Source: Mycobacterium sp. PO1 (GTDB lineage: Bacteria > Actinomycetota > Actinomycetes > Mycobacteriales > Mycobacteriaceae). From it: 64,000 nucleotides of DNA. A model generated the notes under the pieces. That model was not told where the DNA came from and searched no databases. It was given only the letters and a program-made list of their open reading frames with translations. The position numbers were made by a program, and so were the translations under genes. Position 1 is the first letter of the stretch. Each line of letters begins with the position of its first letter. Location of the stretch: positions 124,001 through 188,000 of the forward strand of contig NZ_BLTG01000018.1 of NCBI RefSeq assembly GCF_017312405.1. Direction: 5' to 3'. Positions 46,160 to 53,495 of the stretch are shown piece after piece.

Positions 46160-46789
46160 TCAGCGGGCCACCAGGCTGGCCACGACGCGCTGCCCGATGG
46201 GGTGGACGTCGGCCACCGCCAGACCCACCCGGGCGGCGAGCGCGGGGACGCAGTCGATTCCCACCGACGCCCAGCGGAACCAGGGGCCGATCGTCTCCTG
46301 CGATTCCAGGCGCACCCAGCTGACGTTGATTCCCGTTGTCGCCGAATCGAATTCGGCGATACATCGGCCGCCGCGGCGCAACAGCTCACCGGCGCGACGC
46401 AGAATCCGCTCCGGGTCACCGCCGAGGCCGACGTTGCCGTCGGCCAGCAGCACGGTCTGCCAGCGCCCGGTGCCGGGCAGCGGGTCGAAGACGTCGCGAC
46501 GCAACGCCGGGGCGCCGCTGCGGCGGGCCAGGTCGATCGCGGTCGCCGACACGTCCACGCCCAGGGCGGGAACTCCCCGCTCGATCAGGTGGGCCACCAA
46601 GCGTCCAGGGCCGCAACCCAAATCGATGGTCGGCCCCTGACAGAGAGCGACGATGGCCTCGTCGAAGACGGTGTCGGCGCTGCGGCCACCCAGCCAGCTG
46701 CCGACCGGCAACCGGCCCACCCGGCCGTCGTCGTGGCGCACCCAGCACCGTTCCCCGCCGAGCGCGCGGTCGTAGAGCTGCCCGAACAT
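46160..46789 (-). CDS. Class I SAM-dependent methyltransferase
   Basis: 209 residues. Motif I TIDLGCGPGRLVAHLIERG, VDVSATAIDLARR, VLLADGNVGLGGDP. Start ATG shares a base with the stop of the upstream gene (TGATG). It closes a three-gene operon (GT2, DUF2064, methyltransferase) on the minus strand; in other actinobacteria this set often accompanies a molybdopterin oxidoreductase, absent here. Substrate unknown. Confidence 0.85.
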   Translation of the reverse strand: MFGQLYDRALGGERCWVRHDDGRVGRLPVGSWLGGRSADTVFDEAIVALCQGPTIDLGCGPGRLVAHLIERGVPALGVDVSATAIDLARRSGAPALRRDVFDPLPGTGRWQTVLLADGNVGLGGDPERILRRAGELLRRGGRCIAEFDSATTGINVSWVRLESQETIGPWFRWASVGIDCVPALAARVGLAVADVHPIGQRVVASLVAR

Positions 46790-47454
46790 CAGATCCCCGC
46801 CTCTTCGGTGACCCGGCGGAACAGCGACCCGGGTGAACAGGCCGCACGCACGGCGACGACGTCGTCGATGGTGTCCACATCGGTCAGTTCATCGACCAGT
46901 TCTACACCGAGCCCGCTGTGCTGCAGCGCTTTCAGGGTCAGCTCACCGGTGTCGGGTGCCGACATCGGCACGTCACGCAGGCATTCGGCGGCGGCGGCAT
47001 CGGTGACGCCCAGTACCCACCAGCCGCCGTCGCGCGCCATGCCCAGCACCGCGTCGGCGTCGGCCAGACCCGTCGCACACCGACCCAGCAGTTCGGCGGT
47101 GACCTGCGGGGTATCCATCCCGATCTGCACCACCGGCAGCCCCGACGTCGCCGCCGCGGTATCGGCGTGAGCATTGGCCAACCGCGCCGCGAAGTCGGCT
47201 CCGCGCTGTTCGATGACGACGAAATCTGCCAGCCGAGAACGGATCTCATCGGCACGATGGGCCTGGTCCAGGTCGCCGGTGAACGCCACGACGCGCGCCG
47301 TCACCGGCGTCGCGGCGACCGCAGCCAAGGTGTCGAGCAGGGCCGCCGCGGCGATGTCGGCGGCTGTCGGGTCCCCCACCGAGGCGGCCAGCCTCGTCTT
47401 GGCCAGTCCGGCGACCGGCGCCTTGGCGACCACCAGAACGCTCGCTTCGATCAC
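46789..47454 (-). CDS. TIGR04282/DUF2064 glycosyltransferase-like protein (Rv0540-like)
   Basis: 221 residues with a GT-A nucleotide-sugar fold: VLVVAKAPVAGLAKTRLAASVGD at the N-terminus (nucleotidyl loop), QIGMDTPQVTAELLGRC in the middle, and ARDGGWWVLGVTDAA. This family, often with a GT2 partner, may make activated sugars or transfer them. GTG start overlaps the GT2 stop (GTGA). Confidence 0.85.
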   Translation of the reverse strand: MIEASVLVVAKAPVAGLAKTRLAASVGDPTAADIAAAALLDTLAAVAATPVTARVVAFTGDLDQAHRADEIRSRLADFVVIEQRGADFAARLANAHADTAAATSGLPVVQIGMDTPQVTAELLGRCATGLADADAVLGMARDGGWWVLGVTDAAAAECLRDVPMSAPDTGELTLKALQHSGLGVELVDELTDVDTIDDVVAVRAACSPGSLFRRVTEEAGI

Positions 47455-48122
47455 GAGATCACTTTCCAGAAGTCCCAGGCGGCGATGGCGCTGCCCTTCA
47501 CCGAACCACTGACCTTCGAGGTCCCCCCCGTCCGCGCGCCGTACGCGACGTCACGTTCGGTCACCGTCCACCCGGCCTGCGCCGCCCGCACCAACAGCTC
47601 CAGCGGATAACCCGACCGGCGGTCGGTGACCCCGAGCGCCAGCAGCGCGTCGCGGCGGGACACCCGCATCGGCGCGATGTCGTGGACCGCCAGCCCGTGA
47701 CGCGTCCGCAGCCGCCAGCACACCGCCGCGGTGCCCAGCCGGGCGTGCCACGGCCATTTCAGCCCGGGCACCGCCCGGCGCCGTCCGATCGCCATGTCCG
47801 CGCCGTCCTCGACGTCGTCGACCAGGGCGGGCAGCTCGCGGGGGTCCAGCGACCCGTCGGCGTCGAGCACCGCCACGATCGGCGTCGTCGCCGCGACCAC
47901 GCCGGCGTGCACGGCCGCGCCGTATCCGGGCCTGCGCTCGGCGACCACCTCGGCGCCGTGGCTGCGGGCCACCTCGGCGGTTCCGTCTGTGCTGTTGTTG
48001 TCGACCACGAGTGCTCTGTACCCATCGGGGAGGTCCGCGAGCACTCCGGGAAGCGACGCCGCCTCGTTGAGGCAGGGCAGCACCACCGTGACAGGCCGGT
48101 CAGGCCGTTGAGACATAGCCAC
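47451..48122 (-). CDS. Family 2 glycosyltransferase (Rv0539-like)
   Basis: 223 residues (ATG at 48116 would give 221). VTVVLPCLNEAASLPGVLADLP, VVDNNSTDGTAEVA, and DADGSLDPRELP (donor-metal DxD). C-terminal SGYPLELLVRAAQAGWTVTERDVAYGARTGGTSK resembles dolichol-phosphate-sugar synthases, hence the usual annotation of Rv0539. No transmembrane segment. First gene of its operon; divergent from the response regulator. Confidence 0.88.
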   Translation of the reverse strand: MAMSQRPDRPVTVVLPCLNEAASLPGVLADLPDGYRALVVDNNSTDGTAEVARSHGAEVVAERRPGYGAAVHAGVVAATTPIVAVLDADGSLDPRELPALVDDVEDGADMAIGRRRAVPGLKWPWHARLGTAAVCWRLRTRHGLAVHDIAPMRVSRRDALLALGVTDRRSGYPLELLVRAAQAGWTVTERDVAYGARTGGTSKVSGSVKGSAIAAWDFWKVIS

Positions 48123-48227
48123 CTAACCTATTGCAGACCTCTTTCCACCGCGACCACCAACCGAGGTGCAAGCCTGACAATTCCGTAACAAAGGCGCTGG
48201 TCGCGGGGTTGGCGCGCTAGCCTCGGA

Positions 48228-48923
48228 GTGGTGACCCGAGTGCTGATCGCCGACGACGACGATGTCGTCCGCGATGTCGTCCGCCGCTACCTGGAACGGG
48301 ACGGCCTCGACGTGTCGACCGCCCACGACGGCAACGAGGCGCTGCGTCTGCTGTGTTCGCAGCGCATCGACGTCGCGATCCTCGATGTGATGATGCCCGG
48401 CCCGGACGGCCTGTCGCTGTGCGGACGGCTGCGTGAAGGTGGGGCGTACAGCGTGCCGGTGATCCTGCTGACCGCGCTCGGCGAGGAGGACGACCGCATC
48501 GCCGGGCTGGAAGCCGGCGCCGACGACTACCTGACCAAACCGTTCTCGCCGCGCGAGCTGGCCCTGCGGGTGCGTTCGGTGCTGCGGCGCGCGCCTGCCT
48601 CGTCGAACGTGCTGCCCCGCGACATCACCGCCGGTGAGCTGGTGGTCTCCACCGCCTCGCGGGCCGTGACGGTACGGGGGCGGCGGATCAGCCTGACCAA
48701 CCGGGAGTTCGACCTGCTGGTGTTCTTCCTCACCCACCCCGACGCCGTCTTCACCCGCGAGGACCTGCTCAAGCAGGTGTGGCGGTGGGACTTCGGGGAC
48801 CTGTCGACCGTGACGGTGCACGTCAAGCGGCTGCGCTCCAAGCTGGGCGAACACCATCGGGTGCAGACGGTGTGGGGCCGCGGCTACATGTGGGCCGCCG
48901 ACGGGCCGGCAACCGGACGGTGA
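48228..48923 (+). CDS. OmpR-family response regulator
   Basis: 231 residues. Receiver domain: acidic triad DDD near residue 9, phospho-Asp in VAILDVMMPG (about 52), Thr in LLTALGEEDD, Lys in YLTKPFSPRE. C-terminal winged helix with VSTASRAVTVRGRRISLTNREFDLLVFFL and VTVHVKRLRSKLG. Two adjacent GTG codons (48228, 48231) could start it. Transcribed with the kinase (overlap GTGA). Targets unknown. Confidence 0.93.
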   Translation: MVTRVLIADDDDVVRDVVRRYLERDGLDVSTAHDGNEALRLLCSQRIDVAILDVMMPGPDGLSLCGRLREGGAYSVPVILLTALGEEDDRIAGLEAGADDYLTKPFSPRELALRVRSVLRRAPASSNVLPRDITAGELVVSTASRAVTVRGRRISLTNREFDLLVFFLTHPDAVFTREDLLKQVWRWDFGDLSTVTVHVKRLRSKLGEHHRVQTVWGRGYMWAADGPATGR

Positions 48924-49951
48924 GGATGGGCAGCGCTGACTTCTGGGAGATGGTCGGCTGGGCACTGGCCTGCTCGGTGCCGGTGGTGCTGATCGGCGGG
49001 GTCGTCATCCGGCTGGCCCGCACCTGGTCGCTGGCGGTGAGCATGGTCGCGCTGGTGCTGATCCCGGTGATCGCGACGTTCACCGGAGTGCTGGGCGCCA
49101 GCGGCTTCATGATCACCTCGACGTTCGAGAGCATCGCGGTGGTGCTCGTGATCGTGTCGATCGTGACGATCCCCGCCGCGGTGATGCTGGGCCGCTACCA
49201 GGCCAGACGCACCGTGTGGGAAGCCGAGATCCGCGACTCCGAGCGTTCGGCAGAGCATTCGCGGCGCCGTCTGGTGGCCTTCGTCAGCCACGATCTGCGC
49301 ACTCCGCTGGCCGGCATCCGCGCGGTCTCGGAGGCGATCGCCGACGGCGTGGTGCCCGACGACGAGGTCAAGGTGCACGCCAAACACATCGAGCACGAAT
49401 CGGTGCGCCTGTCGGAGATGGTCGACGACCTGTTCGAGATGTCGAAGATCAACGCCGGCGCGCTGACCCCGTCGTTCGACAAGGTGGCGCTCGACGAGGT
49501 GGTCGACGACGTGCTGGCCGCGCACCGCATCGCCGCCGAGCGTGCCGGCGTGGTGCTGCGTGCGAACCTGCCCGACCAGCCGGTGCGGGTGGTCGGCAGC
49601 GACCGGGCGCTGGTGCGGGTGCTGTCGAACCTGGTGGCCAACGCGATCGCGCACACGCCCGAGGGCGGCAGTGTGGAACTGGCGCTGGGCGCCGACGAGA
49701 ACAGCGCCTGGGCCCGCGTCGACGACACCGGGGTCGGCATCGACGAAGCCGACCTGCCCCGCGTGTTCGACGTCGCCTACCGGGGATCCAACAGCCGGGT
49801 GCCGCGTGCGGATTCGTCGCTGCCCAGCGGTTCGGGGCTCGGGTTGGCGATCGCGGCCGGGCTGGTGCAAGCCCACCGCGGCACGCTGTCGGCGCACAAC
49901 CTGCCCACCGGAGCCCGCTTCGAGGTCCGCCTGCCGCTGGCCGGCGACTGA
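48920..49951 (+). CDS. Membrane-bound sensor histidine kinase without extracytoplasmic sensor
   Basis: 343 residues. Three closely spaced membrane helices in the first about 95 residues with loops too short for a sensor domain, then the dimerisation/phosphoacceptor helix FVSHDLRTPLAG (His), N box NLVANAIAHTPEGG, G1 DDTGVGI and G2 GSGLGLAIAAGL. GTG at 48920 overlaps the regulator stop; ATG at 48926 is an alternative. It may sense a membrane-embedded or bilayer signal. Confidence 0.92.
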   Translation: MRMGSADFWEMVGWALACSVPVVLIGGVVIRLARTWSLAVSMVALVLIPVIATFTGVLGASGFMITSTFESIAVVLVIVSIVTIPAAVMLGRYQARRTVWEAEIRDSERSAEHSRRRLVAFVSHDLRTPLAGIRAVSEAIADGVVPDDEVKVHAKHIEHESVRLSEMVDDLFEMSKINAGALTPSFDKVALDEVVDDVLAAHRIAAERAGVVLRANLPDQPVRVVGSDRALVRVLSNLVANAIAHTPEGGSVELALGADENSAWARVDDTGVGIDEADLPRVFDVAYRGSNSRVPRADSSLPSGSGLGLAIAAGLVQAHRGTLSAHNLPTGARFEVRLPLAGD

Positions 49952-49961
49952 GGTCCTGGTT

Positions 49962-50022
49962 CGCGAACGTGCATTCCTTGTAGCGGTCGGCGGCCGGGAG
50001 CTACAGGGAATGCACGTTCGCG
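49962..50022. terminator. 23-bp stem hairpin between convergent genes
   Basis: Arms 49962-49984 and 50000-50022 pair at 22 of 23 positions with one G-U-type mismatch around a 15-nt GC-rich loop. It sits 11 nt after the kinase stop and before the convergent monooxygenase stop, so it can serve both strands. Confidence 0.85.
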
Positions 50023-50024
50023 GA

Positions 50025-50096
50025 TCAGCCGGTCGGCAGCGGGGGAAGTCAGCCGGGGGTGCGTCAGCCGGGTAGGGAGTTGCTCAGCCGGTCGGC
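50025..50096. repeat. Irregular TCAGCCGG repeat around a stop codon
   Basis: The 8-mer TCAGCCGG recurs at 50025, 50049, 50064 and 50084. The copy at 50064 is the stop codon of the minus-strand monooxygenase gene; copies at 50025 and 50084 share a longer GTCGGC-GCGG extension. Spacing is irregular (24, 15, 20 bp). Confidence 0.6.
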
Positions 50097-51185
50097 GGCG
50101 GCCAGATAGTCCTCGATGAACTCGCGCACCACCTCGCGGGCCGGTTTCACCTTGTTCATCAAGCCCACCCCCTGGCCGACAAAGTAGGTTGCCAGCGCCT
50201 GGGCGCCGTCATGCCCCTGGGCGGCCAGCACGTCGATGCGGCGGATCACCGGCTCGCACAGCATCGACTGCAGCGGAAGAGGAAGTGGCTGGTGCCCGCC
50301 GGAATGCGGCAGCCAGGCGTCCGTCCACTCGGAGACCAGCTGACGCGAGGGCTTGCCGGTGCGCCCGGCCGAGCGCACGGTGTCCCGCGACGATGCGGCC
50401 AGCATTTTGGCCACCGTGTGCGGTGCGGTCTCGGCTTCTTCGGTGGTCAGCCACACCGACCCGGTCCACGCGCCGGCCGCACCGATGGCCACCATCCCGG
50501 CCATCTGCCGACCGGTGACGATTCCGCCCGCGGCCAGCACCGGGACCGCGCCGTCGACGGCGTCGAGAACCTCCGGGACGACGACCAGCGTGCTGACCTC
50601 GCCGCAGTGCCCACCGGCCTCGGTGCCCTGCGCGACGATCAGGTCAACCCCCGCGGCGACCTGCTTGACGGCGTGCTCCTTGGCGCCGACCAGCGCCGCG
50701 ACGGGGATACCGCGTTCCTTGCCCGCCTCGATCATGTAGTCCGGCGGCACCCCCAGCGCGTTGGCGATGAGCTTCACCGGATGGGTCAGCGCGACGTCGA
50801 GCAACTCGCGGCCGGTGTTCCCCGACAGCGACGCCCCTCCGAGTCGGCGCTCCGGCTCGGGTTCGATGTCGTGGCTGCGCAGCAGGTCGTCGACGAGGTC
50901 TCGGTAGGCCTGCGGGATCCGGCCGGCCAGGTCGGTGCCCGAGAGCTTCTCGCCCTTGCCCTCGAACTTCGCCGGAACGATCAGATCGACCCCGTAGGGC
51001 TTGTCGCCGACCGCCTCGTCGATCCACGTCAGCTCGCGATCGAGCTGCTCAGGGGTGTACGCCGTGGCACCCAGCACGCCGAACCCGCCGGCGTTGGTGA
51101 CCGCGGCCACCACGTCGCGACAGTGGCTGAACGCGAAGAGCGGGAAGTCGATGCCGTACTGCTCACACAGCGCTTGAGAGGTCAT
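50064..51185 (-). CDS. Nitronate monooxygenase/NPD-family flavoprotein
   Basis: 373 residues, TIM-barrel FMN enzyme. DFPLFAFSHCRDVVAAVTNAGGFGVLGA, LIVAQGTEAGGHCGE (phosphate-binding/catalytic region) and VLAAGGIVTGRQMAGMVAIGAAGAWTGSVWL are the nitronate monooxygenase/enoyl-reductase-like landmarks. Similar in size to M. tuberculosis Rv1533. Native substrate uncertain. ATG at 51185 lies 15 bp from a perfect palindrome that may regulate it. Confidence 0.88.
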   Translation of the reverse strand: MTSQALCEQYGIDFPLFAFSHCRDVVAAVTNAGGFGVLGATAYTPEQLDRELTWIDEAVGDKPYGVDLIVPAKFEGKGEKLSGTDLAGRIPQAYRDLVDDLLRSHDIEPEPERRLGGASLSGNTGRELLDVALTHPVKLIANALGVPPDYMIEAGKERGIPVAALVGAKEHAVKQVAAGVDLIVAQGTEAGGHCGEVSTLVVVPEVLDAVDGAVPVLAAGGIVTGRQMAGMVAIGAAGAWTGSVWLTTEEAETAPHTVAKMLAASSRDTVRSAGRTGKPSRQLVSEWTDAWLPHSGGHQPLPLPLQSMLCEPVIRRIDVLAAQGHDGAQALATYFVGQGVGLMNKVKPAREVVREFIEDYLAAADRLSNSLPG

Positions 51186-51200
51186 GGGGATCAGTATTAC

Positions 51201-51214
51201 TTGACAGCTGTCAA
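51201..51214. promoter_or_regulatory. Perfect 14-bp palindrome upstream of the monooxygenase
   Basis: TTGACAGCTGTCAA reads identically on both strands, 15 bp before the monooxygenase ATG. Such two-fold sites are typical for TetR-type repressors. No TetR gene lies beside it. The TTGACA half also resembles a -35 element, but its position this close to the ATG argues for an operator. Confidence 0.6.
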
Positions 51215-51333
51215 CCAGGGTCGGGAACCCCCGAACACTCGGCCCGGGCAGCGGCGGCGCAGTTGCCGGGGCCAGGAAGGGCCACCTGGCTCATCTCCAC
51301 TACGACGACATCTCCACTTCGACGCCTCGGTGT

Positions 51334-52227
51334 TCATCGGCCCGGTGCGCTGATGCCGTGGGTGGCCAGGAAACGCTCGACGGCGTTCACCATCTGCGGG
51401 CCGTCCGCCAGCGCCGGATCGTTGTGCCCGACACCGGACACCGTCAGGAACTCCTTCGGTTCCGGGGCCGCATCGTAGAGTTGCCGACTCAGTGACCAGG
51501 GCACGATGTCGTCCTCGTCTCCGGCGATGACGAGCAGCGGAGCCTGCAGGGCCGGGATCCGCTGCAGCGACGGGTAGCGGTCCATCAGCAGCTTGCCCAC
51601 CGGGAGCCACGGATAGTGCGCACCGGCGACGTCGGTCAGCGACGTGAACGGCGAACGCAGGATCAGGGCGGCGGGTGGACGCTCGACGGCCAGCCCGACC
51701 GCGACCGCGGCGCCCAGCGACTCCCCGAAGTAGACGATGCGGTCGACCTCCGGCTGCGCGGTCAGCCAGTCGTGGGCGGCGCGGGCATCGGTGGCCAGAC
51801 CCTCCTCGGTGGGCTTGCCCGGGTTGCCGCCGTAGCCGCGGTAGTCGACCAGCAGCACCGACAGGCCCATCCGGTGCAGACCCGCGGCCAGCGGTGCCCG
51901 CATCGCGCGGTCACCGCCGTTGCCGGGCAACACCAGAACCGCCGGACCACCGGTGCCGGGCAGATACCAAGCGCCCAGCTCGAGGCCGTCGGCGGTGCGC
52001 AGGACGACGTCCCGCGCGCCGGACAGCACCGTCGCCGCCGACGGCACCGGTCCGTCAGACGGGAAGTAGATCAGCCGTCGCTGCTGCGACCACAACAGCC
52101 CGAGCAGCCCCGACACCACCAGGATGACGATAGTGACGACGGCCGTCGCGCGACGGACGGCGCGCCCCTCACCGTCGTCGGCACGGGCCGCGCCCGCCCG
52201 GTGGCGAGAACGGCGTGTGAGACTCAC
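51334..52227 (-). CDS. Membrane-anchored alpha/beta hydrolase (BEM46/ABHD13-like)
   Basis: 297 residues: basic N-terminus, one transmembrane helix (ATAVVTIVILVVSGLLGLLW), then the hydrolase domain: VLPGNGGDRAMR (oxyanion), VDYRGYGGNPGKPTEEG, GESLGAAVAVGLA (nucleophile Ser), GDEDDIVP (Asp) and SGVGHNDP (His). Such proteins act at the membrane surface; substrate unknown. GTG start overlaps the mneA stop (GTGA). Confidence 0.87.
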   Translation of the reverse strand: MSLTRRSRHRAGAARADDGEGRAVRRATAVVTIVILVVSGLLGLLWSQQRRLIYFPSDGPVPSAATVLSGARDVVLRTADGLELGAWYLPGTGGPAVLVLPGNGGDRAMRAPLAAGLHRMGLSVLLVDYRGYGGNPGKPTEEGLATDARAAHDWLTAQPEVDRIVYFGESLGAAVAVGLAVERPPAALILRSPFTSLTDVAGAHYPWLPVGKLLMDRYPSLQRIPALQAPLLVIAGDEDDIVPWSLSRQLYDAAPEPKEFLTVSGVGHNDPALADGPQMVNAVERFLATHGISAPGR

Positions 52228-53006
52228 CCCACCGAGCCCCGACGATCCTCCGCTCGATCGCCCGCAGCGACACCGGCCGACTCGTCATCGGAAGGCCCTC
52301 CGGCCCCGGGCTCAGCCGAATCGGCACCTGGACGCATGGACGCAGGCCGCCACCGCGGCGGCGCTGCGCGAAAAGCGGCGCCGAGCAGGGCTACCAGCGC
52401 GACAGCAATGCCGCCCACCATCAGGACAGGCGCGGAGGGCAGAAGACCTTCGAGCAGCATGTAGAAGCCGAAGAGCAGGAACAACGCGGCCGCGGTGAGT
52501 TGAATCAGCCTCTCGGGCAGGTGTTTCCCCGCCACGGCACCGACCAGGATGGCGAGCGCATCGGCGGCCACCATGCCGAGGGTGGAACCGATCCACACCC
52601 CCAACCAGTCGCGGTCGGCAGCCAAGGTGACCGTGGCCAGCATCGTCTTGTCGCCCAACTCAGCCAGCACGAAGGCCGAGGTCACGACGAAGAATGCCGG
52701 TGCGGTGGCCTTTTGTGCGCGGGAGGTTTCCTCGTCGGTGAGGCTGTCCCCGCGCAATGTCCACAGCCCGAAGAACACGAAGGCCAGGCCTGCCAGAATG
52801 CCGAGCAGATGCGTCGGCAACGCCGCTCCGAGATAGTGGCCGATCGCCACCGACAAGACGTGCACGGCGGTGGTGGCGGCGGTGATGGCCGCGAGTACCA
52901 CCCACCAGCGGTATCGCAACGCGAACATCATGGCGACCAGTTGGGTCTTGTCACCGAGCTCGGCGATGAATATCACGCCGAAACTCAGCAGTAGCGCGGC
53001 TAGCAC
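52224..53006 (-). CDS. mneA: Manganese exporter of the TMEM165/GDT1 (UPF0016) family
   Basis: 260 residues. Two copies of the family metal motif E-L-G-D-K-T (FIAELGDKTQLVAMM near residue 20, VLAELGDKTMLATV near 120), each in a hydrophobic helix, with 6-7 helices in all and a charged C-terminal tail. GDT1 proteins export Mn2+ (and Ca2+). GTG at 53006 has AGGAG 9 nt before it; the longer frame runs back through the riboswitch and is not credible. Preceded by a yybP-ykoY-type leader, which strongly supports the Mn2+ role. Confidence 0.93.
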   Translation of the reverse strand: MLAALLLSFGVIFIAELGDKTQLVAMMFALRYRWWVVLAAITAATTAVHVLSVAIGHYLGAALPTHLLGILAGLAFVFFGLWTLRGDSLTDEETSRAQKATAPAFFVVTSAFVLAELGDKTMLATVTLAADRDWLGVWIGSTLGMVAADALAILVGAVAGKHLPERLIQLTAAALFLLFGFYMLLEGLLPSAPVLMVGGIAVALVALLGAAFRAAPPRWRPASMRPGADSAEPGAGGPSDDESAGVAAGDRAEDRRGSVG

Positions 53007-53055
53007 GAAGCGTCTCCTCGTATCGCTGGCTGCCACAGAAGAACGGGAATTCCTC

Positions 53056-53186
53056 CGACCGACAGCCCATTGGCTCATGCGGTCGAAGGTCTCGCCCACC
53101 GGCATCAGAACCGGTCCGAATCACCGGGCCGCAAGACGATCGGCGGCCAGTATGTCGATGAATCGATTGGGGGCTACTCCCCTTCG
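53056..53186 (-). ncRNA. yybP-ykoY (manganese) riboswitch leader
   Basis: On the minus strand the leader of mneA has the family hallmarks: GGGGAGTAG (53182-53174) and GCGAGACC (53095-53088), with perfect P1 arms CGAAGG (53186-53181) and CCTTCG (53089-53084). GC-rich internal helices lie between. A second hairpin, CGACCG (53085-53080) with CGGTCG (53061-53056), shares two bases with the P1 3' strand, so ligand-bound P1 and this hairpin may be mutually exclusive. Family members sense Mn2+ and raise exporter expression. Confidence 0.9.
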
Positions 53187-53278
53187 CTGCACCGACTATA
53201 TGCGCCCGAACTCGGGCACGCAACCCTGCGAAGATCAATATGGTTCTGCGCCAATACTTTTGGCTCAGCTATCTGAAA

Positions 53279-53296
53279 GATTCGGCTGACCGAATC
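53279..53296. terminator. Short perfect hairpin upstream of the riboswitch
   Basis: GATTCGG-CTGA-CCGAATC, followed on the plus side by CGTTTT and on the minus side by TTTC. Lies between the epimerase end and the mneA leader, so it probably terminates the epimerase transcript. Confidence 0.7.
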
Positions 53297-53333
53297 CGTT
53301 TTCGGGCAGGGTCCGAACGATCTGATACGCCCC

Positions 53334-53381
53334 GGCGACGAGGCGACGAGGCGACGAGGCGACGAGGCGACGAGGCGACGA
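53334..53381. repeat. Six perfect copies of an 8-bp unit
   Basis: GGCGACGA repeated six times without change. Intergenic, so copy number could vary freely. The rest of the gap 53297-53495 holds nothing clear apart from a tRNA-like T-loop fragment at 53450-53460. Confidence 0.95.
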
Positions 53382-53495
53382 GTTCATGGCACCCACAATT
53401 CATCAGGGTGACGGGCGGGACACGCGGCTGGTGGCGCCGCGGTCCAACGGGATTCGAACCGCTTCCGCGCCGGATCATCGCAGCCGGGGCTCGCC

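Noticed and set aside
53007..53105. Longer N-terminus for the GDT1 exporter
   Set aside because: The extra codons run through the riboswitch expression platform; the GTG at 53006 has a good ribosome-binding site and gives the family start.
53334..53381. CRISPR array
   Set aside because: Units are contiguous 8-mers with no spacers, and there are no cas genes.
53420..53475. tRNA-like T-loop (GGTTCGAATCC) on the minus strand
   Set aside because: The T-stem has only three of five pairs and no acceptor, D or anticodon arms could be built; at most a decayed tRNA 3' fragment or chance.
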